From 13-2-20CM-68-14 sp046733295 (GTDB taxonomy: Bacteria; Actinomycetota; Thermoleophilia; Gaiellales; Gaiellaceae), in contig JBKPOY010000094.1 of NCBI GenBank assembly GCA_046733295.1, positions 1 through 28,131 on the forward strand: 28,131 bases of DNA. The letters run 5' to 3'. Below, piece by piece: positions 20,109 through 26,426 of the stretch (positions are counted from its first letter, which is position 1; the number at the start of each line of letters is the position of its first letter). The notes under the pieces were generated by a model that saw nothing but the letters and a program-made list of their open reading frames with translations, did no database searches and was not told where the DNA came from. A program made the position numbers and the translations under genes.

Positions 20109-21426
20109 AGATCCGAACGCGGCCCACGAATCGGTCGGGGAGCGCCTCAAGCGGCTGCGTCTGGACCGCAGGCTTTCCCAGCGAGAGCTCGCCGGGCCAG
20201 GAGTGTCGTACGCCTACATCTCGCGGATCGAAGCCGGCGCTCGGCGCCCCTCCGTGAAGGCGTTGCGCGTGCTCGCCGAGAAGTTGGGCGTTTCCGCCGA
20301 CTACCTCGAAACAGGCCGCGAGATCCGCGAGGACGAAGAGCGGGAGCTACGCCTGACGGACGCCGAGCTGGCGCTCAGGCTCGCGGCCGATCCAGCCGAG
20401 CCGGCGAAGCGCCTCCGCGACCTGTTGGACGAGGCACTTCGAGCCGGTGACGTGTCGGCGGCAACGCGCGTGCGCGTCGCGTTGGGCTTCGCCTCCTGGC
20501 AGCAAGGCCGTCCGGCGGACGCAGTCGAGCTGCTCGAGGACGCGATTCGGTCCGGAGTGCTCTCCCCGTCGGCCCGCCCCGAGGTCTATACGACGCTCGG
20601 CCGGGCTCTCGCCGCGTCGGGCAAGCCCGACCTGGCCGTCCGAGCGCTGGAGCAATGCCTCGAGGAGCTCGATCAGGAGGCCGTGGACGACCCGATCGCG
20701 CAGGTTCGTTGTCTGATCTACCTCAGCCACGCGCTCACCGACGTCGGTGAGTTCGAGCGGGCCGAGGAGGTGCTCGACGACGCCGTCCGGAGGTCGGAGG
20801 AGCTCGCCGACCCTCTCGCCCGCGTGCGTGTCTACTGGTCGCTTGCCCGAGTCTCGGCGCGGGAGGGCCGACCCACGGCGGCGCTCGACAACTTCCGCCG
20901 CGCGATCGCGCTCCTCGAAGCGACCGAGGACACCGTCCACCTGGCGAAGGCGCACCTCGGTTGCGCCTGGACGCTGATCTCGGTCGGCAAGGCCGAGGAC
21001 GCAGCCGTCCACCTCGAAACGGCCGAACGGCTCTTCGGTCAATCCGCGGATCCGATCGACCTCGCCTACCTGCGAACCGAGCAGGCCAAGCACGCGGTCG
21101 CCCTCCGCGATGCCGACCGGGCTGTCCGGCGCGCGCGCGAGGCGCTGGAGATCATCGGCGAGGCAGACCCGGCGGAACGGGGCGACGCGCTGCGGGCTCT
21201 CGGGGCCGGGCTCGCACTGAAGGACGACCTCGGGGGCGCCGAGGATGCGTATCGCCGCTCGGCGGAGGTGCTTGCAGAGAACGGCCGACCGTCCGAATAC
21301 AGTGCGGCGTTGCGCGGATGGGCAGAGGTTCTGCGGCGGCAGGGGCGGGAGACGGAGGCGCTCGACGTCTTGGAGCGCGCGGCGGCGCTCGCGGTCGCCC
21401 AGCCGGTGGGCGCGCCGCTCGCGTGA
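20098..21426 (+). CDS. XRE-type regulator with C-terminal TPR array
   Basis: The 442-residue product has an XRE/HTH_3 domain at about 14-72 (ERLKRLRLDRRLSQRELA, ISRIEAGARRPSVKALRVLAEKLG) and then about 360 residues of helix pairs with TPR character, for example DAVELLEDAIRSG, TLGRALAASGKPDLAVRALEQCLEEL, ALDNFRRAIALLEAT and LKDDLGGAEDAYRRSAEVLAENG. HTH plus many TPRs at this length is the layout of NprR-like RRNPP peptide receptors, though XRE-TPR proteins without a peptide ligand exist too. I chose the GTG at 20098, which starts VITTDPNAAHESVG just before the HTH. No ribosome site is seen. The stop overlaps the AlkA-type gene by 4 bases, so it may control that gene as well. Confidence 0.85.
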   Translation: MITTDPNAAHESVGERLKRLRLDRRLSQRELAGPGVSYAYISRIEAGARRPSVKALRVLAEKLGVSADYLETGREIREDEERELRLTDAELALRLAADPAEPAKRLRDLLDEALRAGDVSAATRVRVALGFASWQQGRPADAVELLEDAIRSGVLSPSARPEVYTTLGRALAASGKPDLAVRALEQCLEELDQEAVDDPIAQVRCLIYLSHALTDVGEFERAEEVLDDAVRRSEELADPLARVRVYWSLARVSAREGRPTAALDNFRRAIALLEATEDTVHLAKAHLGCAWTLISVGKAEDAAVHLETAERLFGQSADPIDLAYLRTEQAKHAVALRDADRAVRRAREALEIIGEADPAERGDALRALGAGLALKDDLGGAEDAYRRSAEVLAENGRPSEYSAALRGWAEVLRRQGRETEALDVLERAAALAVAQPVGAPLA

Positions 21427-22277
21427 CCGAAGCCGCGCTGAGTCCGCGCGGCCCCTACTCCCTTCGACTCTCGACCAGGCTCGGAAGCGACGCGACGCGG
21501 GTCGCGTCGCAGGGTCGCCTACGCGCTGCGTTCGACGTCGGTGGCCGCCTCGAGATCGCCCAGGCGCACCAACGCCCGGACGGCGCGGTGGTCATCCGCG
21601 CAGGGAGTGACGAAGCCGTCGAGCGGATGCGGTTCGTCCTCGGCCTCGAGGACGATCATTCCGAGTTCCTGCGCCGGTTTGCGGACGACCCGATGCTCGG
21701 GCGCACGATCCCTCGATTCCGCGGGCTCCGGCCGTTGCGGTGCGCGACCGTCGCGCAGGCGCTGCTCCGCGCGCTCTGCGGGCAGCTGATCGCAGCCCAT
21801 GAAGCACGCCGGATCGAGCGGCGGATCGTGCGGAAGGCGACGTCCGGGGTCGACGGCCTTCACGCCGCACCGACAGCGGTCGACCTCGGCCGCTTCTCGC
21901 CGGCAGAGCTACGCGCGCTCGGGCTCGGGGGGCCTCGCGCGAGCGCTCTGGTGCGACTCTGCCGCGCCTTCGATCTCGAGCGCCTGCGCCGAGTCTCCAC
22001 CGATGCAGCCGCAGCTCGGCTCGAGCGCGAGTCGCGGATCGGTCCCTGGTCGGTGGGGGTCGTGTGTCTCGAGGGCCTCGGCCGCTACGAGCGCGGCCTC
22101 GTCGGCGACCTCGGCCTCGTCAAGCTCTGCTCGGCGGTGCGCGGCCGCTGGGTCGAGACCTGGGAAACGGCCGCGCTGCTCGAGCCCTACGGCGAATGGG
22201 CCGGCCTCGCGAGCGTCTACATGCTCGCGGGGTTCAGGGAGGGTCTGGTTCCGTTGCGCCGCGAGCTCGCTGCCTAG
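21423..22277 (+). CDS. DNA-3-methyladenine glycosylase II (AlkA-like, HhH-GPD)
   Basis: The 284-residue product has an AlkA-like N-terminal beta part followed by an HhH-GPD fold. Key features are a helix-hairpin-helix (LRALGLGGPRASALVRLCRAF, about 163-183), the IGPWSVGVVCLEGLG stretch and the catalytic aspartate D229 in LVGDLGLVKL. These fit base-excision glycosylases that remove alkylated purines. No iron-sulfur cysteine set is present, as in AlkA. The GTG start overlaps the XRE-TPR stop by 4 bases (GTGA), so translation is coupled. Regulator-controlled DNA repair would be an unusual output and is inference only. Confidence 0.83.
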   Translation: MTEAALSPRGPYSLRLSTRLGSDATRVASQGRLRAAFDVGGRLEIAQAHQRPDGAVVIRAGSDEAVERMRFVLGLEDDHSEFLRRFADDPMLGRTIPRFRGLRPLRCATVAQALLRALCGQLIAAHEARRIERRIVRKATSGVDGLHAAPTAVDLGRFSPAELRALGLGGPRASALVRLCRAFDLERLRRVSTDAAAARLERESRIGPWSVGVVCLEGLGRYERGLVGDLGLVKLCSAVRGRWVETWETAALLEPYGEWAGLASVYMLAGFREGLVPLRRELAA

Positions 22278-22287
22278 ACTCCACTCC
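22275..22287 (+). promoter_or_regulatory. Leaderless promoter of proC
   Basis: TAGACT (22275-22280) lies 7 nt before the GTG at 22288 and overlaps the last codon and TAG stop of the glycosylase gene. It indicates that proC has its own transcript even though only 10 bp separate the genes. Confidence 0.6.
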
Positions 22288-23109
22288 GTGGCGACGAACA
22301 GCCGGATCGCCGTCGTCGGCGCCGGGACGATCGGCGAGGCACTCATCGCCGGCCTCCTGAGCAGCGGCTGGCGCACGGCGGCCGACATCGTCGCGACGGG
22401 CAGGCGGGAGGAGCGGATCGTGGAGCTCCGCGAGCGCTTCGGAATCGAGGCGACGCTTTCGAATCGCGACGCGATCGAGGGTGCTGCGCTCGTCGTCATC
22501 GCCACCAAGCCGCAGGACTTCGACGACTTGCTCGAGGAGATCGGGCCCGTGCTCAAGGCTGACCAGACCGTGCTCTCGGTGGCCGCCGCGATCCCGACCG
22601 CGCTGATCGAGGGGCGGCTCGCAGAGCCGGTTCCGGTCGTGCGCTCGATGCCGAACGCCCCCGCGACCGTGCACGAGGGAATCGCGGGGATGTGTGCCGG
22701 CGCGCACGCGCACGACGAGCACCTGGCCCTGGCCGAGGAGGCGCTCACCCACCTGGGCCGTGTCGTCCGGGTCGACGAGGCATACATGGATGCGGTCACG
22801 GCTGTCTCGGGGTCGGGGCCCGCGTACTTCGCCCTGCTCTCGGAGGCGATGATCGAGGCCGGGATCCTGCTCGGCCTCGGCCGGGAAGTGTCCACGCAGC
22901 TTGTCGTCCAGACGATGCTCGGCACGGCGAAGCTCTTGCGCGACGAGGGAATGCATCCCGTCGAGCTCCGTGAGAAGGTCACCTCGCCCGGAGGGACGAC
23001 CATCCGGGCCGTCCGCGAGCTCGAGCAGGCGGGCGTTCGAGCCGCGTTCCTGAACGCGATCCAGGCCGCGATGGAGCGGTCGCGCGAGCTCGCAACCGGC
23101 GCGCCTTGA
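22288..23109 (+). CDS. proC: Pyrroline-5-carboxylate reductase
   Basis: The 273-residue product matches ProC in length and motifs: the Rossmann loop VVGAGTIGEALIAGLL near the N-terminus, KPQDFDDLLEEI, SMPNAP followed by HEGI, the AVSGSGPAYF helix and EKVTSPGGTTIRAVREL near the end. It reduces 1-pyrroline-5-carboxylate to proline with NAD(P)H in the cytoplasm. The GTG at 22288 has a -10 box TAGACT 7 nt upstream. Its stop overlaps the TTG start of a 6-phosphogluconolactonase gene by 4 bases, an uncommon pairing. Confidence 0.93.
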   Translation: MATNSRIAVVGAGTIGEALIAGLLSSGWRTAADIVATGRREERIVELRERFGIEATLSNRDAIEGAALVVIATKPQDFDDLLEEIGPVLKADQTVLSVAAAIPTALIEGRLAEPVPVVRSMPNAPATVHEGIAGMCAGAHAHDEHLALAEEALTHLGRVVRVDEAYMDAVTAVSGSGPAYFALLSEAMIEAGILLGLGREVSTQLVVQTMLGTAKLLRDEGMHPVELREKVTSPGGTTIRAVRELEQAGVRAAFLNAIQAAMERSRELATGAP

Positions 23110-23795
23110 GGGGCCGCGACGTCGAGCTCACGGTCGAGGCGGACGACAACGCAGCAGCCAGCTGCGTCGCGAAGTTGTTGGCGGACCATGCGCGGCGGGG
23201 ATCCGAGATCGGCCTCACCGGCGGCTCGACACCGGGGCTGGCATACGAGCGGGTGGCCGAGCTCGAGCCCGACTGGGGCAATGCGGGTGTCTGGTGGGGT
23301 GACGAGCGCTGCGTGCCTCCGGACGACGAGAACTCCAACTTCGGACTCGCGCGCCGGGCGCTCCTGGACCGGCTGCAATCAAGACCGCGCGTGCACCGCA
23401 TCCGTGGCGAGGACGATCCGGAGTCGGCCGCAGCGTCCTATGAGGACGAGCTGCGCGGGACGACGCTCGATCTGCTGCTCCTCGGCCTCGGACCGGATGG
23501 GCACGTCGCCTCCCTGTTTCCGAACGCCCCCTCCCTGCGCGAGCGTGATCGCCTGGTGATCACGGCCGAAGCGCAGCTCGAGCCGTCGATCGAGCGGATC
23601 ACTCTCACACTGCCAGCTCTCGCATCCGCCGAGACGGTCGTCTTTCTCGTCACCGGGGAGAGCAAGGCCGAGGCCGTGCTGCGCGCGCTCGCCGGACCGC
23701 CAGTGCCGTCGGTGCCCGGAAGCCTCGTCCGTTCCGAGCACGGCCGGACGCTCGCAATCCTCGATAAACATGCGGCTTCGCGGTTGCACGACTAG
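23106..23795 (+). CDS. pgl: 6-phosphogluconolactonase
   Basis: The 229-residue product has the Pgl signatures LTGGSTPGLAYERVA, WWGDERCVPPDDENSNFGLAR and LLLLGLGPDGHVASLFPNAPS. It hydrolyses 6-phosphogluconolactone in the oxidative pentose phosphate pathway. The start is a TTG (23106) overlapping the proC stop in TTGA, supported by the 4-base overlap pattern of the window. No zwf or gnd is nearby. Coupling to NADPH-consuming proline synthesis may be coincidental. Confidence 0.9.
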   Translation: MRGRDVELTVEADDNAAASCVAKLLADHARRGSEIGLTGGSTPGLAYERVAELEPDWGNAGVWWGDERCVPPDDENSNFGLARRALLDRLQSRPRVHRIRGEDDPESAAASYEDELRGTTLDLLLLGLGPDGHVASLFPNAPSLRERDRLVITAEAQLEPSIERITLTLPALASAETVVFLVTGESKAEAVLRALAGPPVPSVPGSLVRSEHGRTLAILDKHAASRLHD

Positions 23796-23812
23796 ACAAC
23801 GAAGGGCGATTC

Positions 23813-23829
23813 CGTATATATACGCGGCG
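23813..23829 (+). promoter_or_regulatory. AT-rich palindromic promoter of the ArsR-like gene
   Basis: CGTATATATACG (23813-23824) is a perfect 12-bp palindrome that contains a -10 box TATATA (23817-23822), 7 nt before the ATG at 23830. The protein encoded is a winged-helix regulator of the kind that often represses itself. A leaderless transcript with the operator on the -10 element is a simple reading. Confidence 0.6.
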
Positions 23830-24375
23830 ATGGCCACCCCCGAGTCGCCGCCCCCGCTCCTCGACGTCCTGACGATCGAGCGGCCAGAGCAGCTGAAGGC
23901 GCTCGGCCACCCGCTTCGCCTGCGCGTCCTCGAGATGCTGGGCCAGAACGAGGGCCAGTACCTGACGAACCGCGAGCTCGCCCAGCGGCTCGGCGTCGAC
24001 CCCGGGCACCTGCATTTCCACGTCCGCATGCTCCTCCGCGCCGGTCTGATCACCCTCGCCAACGGCGGTCACGGCCGTGAGAAGCCCTACCGCGCCGTGG
24101 CGCGCACGGTCCGGGTCGCTTCGGCGCTGATCTCCTCGAGCTCGGGGCCGGATCTTCGCGAGACGATGATCGACGACGTCCAGAGAGCCTGGGCGGGATA
24201 TCGCGAATCTGGCCAGTTCCGGATCACCCAGACGACCGCGCGCATCCCGTGGGAACGTGCGATGAGGTTGATCGAGGAGATCGCGGAGAGCGTTCGCGAC
24301 GAGGAGACCGACGACGCCGACCCGCTCGTGATCACGACGTTCATGCACCCCGCCCGCACGGGCTCCACGGACTAG
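23830..24375 (+). CDS. ArsR-like winged-helix transcriptional regulator
   Basis: The 181-residue product has an N-terminal winged HTH (LKALGHPLRLRVLEMLGQN, then TNRELAQRLGVDPGHLHFHVRMLLRAGLI and a wing GGHGREKPYRAVA). A helical C-terminal half (ETMIDDVQRAWAGYRESG, MRLIEEIAESVRD) is longer than in minimal ArsR proteins and resembles HTH_20-type regulators. No ArsR metal-binding CxC motif is seen, so metal sensing is unlikely. The ATG at 23830 follows a TATATA box by 7 nt. It is probably autoregulated through the palindrome at 23813-23824. The ligand and other targets are unknown. Confidence 0.8.
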   Translation: MATPESPPPLLDVLTIERPEQLKALGHPLRLRVLEMLGQNEGQYLTNRELAQRLGVDPGHLHFHVRMLLRAGLITLANGGHGREKPYRAVARTVRVASALISSSSGPDLRETMIDDVQRAWAGYRESGQFRITQTTARIPWERAMRLIEEIAESVRDEETDDADPLVITTFMHPARTGSTD

Positions 24376-24432
24376 GAGGGTTTGGCGGAATACCGCTCGT
24401 CGCGGCCCGGCGGCACACTTCTATTTCGCTCT

Positions 24433-25116
24433 CTAGGTCGGCAGGAGCGGGGAGGCGAGCGGGACCTCCAGCCCGCGCCGGCGCGCAAGCGCCTGGAGCA
24501 CGAGCACCGTGTCGGCGACCGGAATATCCTCGAGATACTCCTCGCGGGTCTCGAAGGACTCCAGCACCGACTCGACCGCTTGCGTGTAGCCGAGCACGTC
24601 ACGGGCGGCGATGAAGGCCAGAGCGTCGCCGACGCTTCGCGGGAAGTCGTCACGGACGCGGATGACGTCCGCGTGGACGCGCGCTTCTTCGTCCTCGCCG
24701 AGAAGCAGGTAGGCGAGTGCGGCCGCATACCCTCCGATCGGCGAGTCCGCCGTTGCGGCACCGGCGTCGAGCGCCCAGCGGGCGTCCCTGCCCGCACCGT
24801 CCCAGTCGCCGGCCAGGATCCGAGACTTCATGGCGCCGATCGGGCGGCCCCAGCTTCCCGGCGGAGCGTCGGCGAAGCTCTCCAGGTACCGCTCGGCCGC
24901 CCGGGTCAGCCACGCCCGCGCCTCGTCGCTTCGTCCGGCCATCAGCAGCGCCAGACCGGCCCCGCCGGCGGCGTTCCCGAGGCGCGTGAGCTGGCGCTGG
25001 CGGACGTCGCCGTACTCAGCGGCGGGAAGGCGTCTCTCGCCGTCCTCGTACCGCGCCTGCTCACGCTCGACATGCGACTGCCAGTCGACGTTCTCGGCGG
25101 CTCCTTGTTGAGGCAC
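24433..25116 (-). CDS. Alpha-helical (TPR-like) protein of unknown function
   Basis: The 227-residue product is almost wholly helical with TPR-like alternation: LTRLGNAAGGAGLALLMAG, SDEARAWLTRAAERYLESF, GAMKSRILAGDWDGAGRDARWAL and AAALAYLLLGEDEEARVHAD. I do not recognise a named family. The GTG at 25116 is favoured by GGAGGAGG-like DNA 6-7 nt upstream on the minus strand; an ATG at 25164 would add 16 residues. No signal or membrane segment is present. It converges with the ArsR-like gene and diverges from the thiolase gene; the 57-bp gap at 24376-24432 shows only a very short GCGG-AATA-CCGC hairpin. Confidence 0.65.
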   Translation of the reverse strand: MPQQGAAENVDWQSHVEREQARYEDGERRLPAAEYGDVRQRQLTRLGNAAGGAGLALLMAGRSDEARAWLTRAAERYLESFADAPPGSWGRPIGAMKSRILAGDWDGAGRDARWALDAGAATADSPIGGYAAALAYLLLGEDEEARVHADVIRVRDDFPRSVGDALAFIAARDVLGYTQAVESVLESFETREEYLEDIPVADTVLVLQALARRRGLEVPLASPLLPT

Positions 25117-25225
25117 AGCCAACCTCCTCCCCGCGGCGAGCGTAGCGGGCTTCGGCGCACGCATGGGTGACCGAACTGCGCCGGAACCTTCAAGCGCGGC
25201 GGCCGGCCGCCTGGGCGTCATCCTC

Positions 25226-25237
25226 TAGCCTTGTCGC
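25226..25237 (+). promoter_or_regulatory. Leaderless promoter of the thiolase operon
   Basis: TAGCCT (25226-25231) lies 6 nt before the ATG at 25238. I see no convincing -35 box and no ribosome site in the 121-bp divergent gap, so a leaderless transcript is the best reading. Confidence 0.6.
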
Positions 25238-26413
25238 ATGCGCGAGTTGCGCGAGGTCTACTTCGTGGACGGCGTCCGCACGGCGTTCGGACGGGCGGGT
25301 CCGAAGGGCGTCTTCTGGCAGACGCGAGCCGACGACATGGCGGTCAAGCTCGTCCGGGAGCTGCTGCGCCGTAACGCATCCGTCGCTCCCGAGCGGATCG
25401 ACGACGTCGTCTTCGCGGCGACGGCGCAGGTCGGCGACCAGGGCCTGACCCTCGGGCGGGACGTGGCGCTGCTCGCGGGCCTACCGCGCACCGTTCCCGG
25501 GTTCGCCGTCGACCGCATGTGCGCCGGCTCGCTGACCGCGATCACGACCGGGGCCGGCGAGATCGCGATGGGCGCCGCGGACATCGTGCTCGCGGGCGGC
25601 GTCGAGCACATGGGGCGCCATCCGATGCTCGAGGACGTCGACTACAACCCGCGCTTCGTCAGCGAGCGGCTGATCGACCCATCGGCCGCGACGATGGGCC
25701 AGACGGCCGAGAACCTCCACGATCGCCTGCCGCAGCTGACGAAGGAGCACGCCGACGCCTACGCCGTGCGATCGCACCACCGCCTGGCCGAGGCCTGGCA
25801 GAACGGTGTCATGCGCAAGACAGTGGTGCCGATGACGGTCTTCACCGACGCCGGCTGGCGTGAGGCCCGCCACGACGAGTTCCTTCGCGCCGAGACCTCG
25901 CTGGACGCCATTCGCGACCTGCCGACCCCGTTTCGACCGGGCGGCAGAGTCACGGCCGGCAACTCGGCGGGGCTCACCGACGGCGCAACTGTCTCGCTGC
26001 TCGCCTCCGCCCGCGCGGCCGAGGAGCATGGGCTCGAGCCGAGGCTACGGCTTGTCGCGTTCGCGTTCGCGGGCGTCGAGCCGGAGCTGATGGGGCTCGG
26101 CCCGGTGCCGGCGACGAAGAAGGTTCTCGAGCAGGCAGGCGTGTCGATCGACGATGTCGACGTCTTCGAGCTCAACGAGCCCTTCGCGGTGCAGGTGCTG
26201 AGCTGGTGCGACGGAATGGGCGTCGCGCCCGACGACGAGCGCCTCAATCCCTACGGCGGCGCGATCGCCTGCGGGCATCCGCTCGCGGCGACCGGCGTCA
26301 GGCTGGTGACCCAGCTCGCCCACGCAATGCGCGAGCGGAACGCCCGCTTCGGGCTGACGGCGCTCTGCGTAGGCATGGGCATGGGCGCGGCCCTGCTGTG
26401 GGAGACCGCGTGA
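25238..26413 (+). CDS. fadA: Acetyl-CoA acyltransferase (thiolase)
   Basis: The 391-residue product has all thiolase hallmarks: VDGVRTAFGR near the N-terminus, the nucleophile C95 in VDRMCAGSLTA, the NEPFAVQ motif, the catalytic histidine in GGAIACGHPLAATG and the second catalytic cysteine in LTALCVGMGMG. Placed before a FadB/FadJ-type gene, it is more likely a degradative 3-ketoacyl-CoA thiolase than a biosynthetic acetoacetyl-CoA thiolase, but sequence alone does not fix chain length. ATG at 25238 follows a TAGCCT -10 box by 6 nt. Only 13 bp separate it from the next gene. Confidence 0.9.
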   Translation: MRELREVYFVDGVRTAFGRAGPKGVFWQTRADDMAVKLVRELLRRNASVAPERIDDVVFAATAQVGDQGLTLGRDVALLAGLPRTVPGFAVDRMCAGSLTAITTGAGEIAMGAADIVLAGGVEHMGRHPMLEDVDYNPRFVSERLIDPSAATMGQTAENLHDRLPQLTKEHADAYAVRSHHRLAEAWQNGVMRKTVVPMTVFTDAGWREARHDEFLRAETSLDAIRDLPTPFRPGGRVTAGNSAGLTDGATVSLLASARAAEEHGLEPRLRLVAFAFAGVEPELMGLGPVPATKKVLEQAGVSIDDVDVFELNEPFAVQVLSWCDGMGVAPDDERLNPYGGAIACGHPLAATGVRLVTQLAHAMRERNARFGLTALCVGMGMGAALLWETA

Positions 26414-26426
26414 CCCTTTCGTAGCG

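Noticed and set aside
25163..25230. Plus-strand 21-codon ORF (starts MGDRTAPEP) before the thiolase gene
   Set aside because: No ribosome site, no signal or membrane character, and it overlaps the promoter region.
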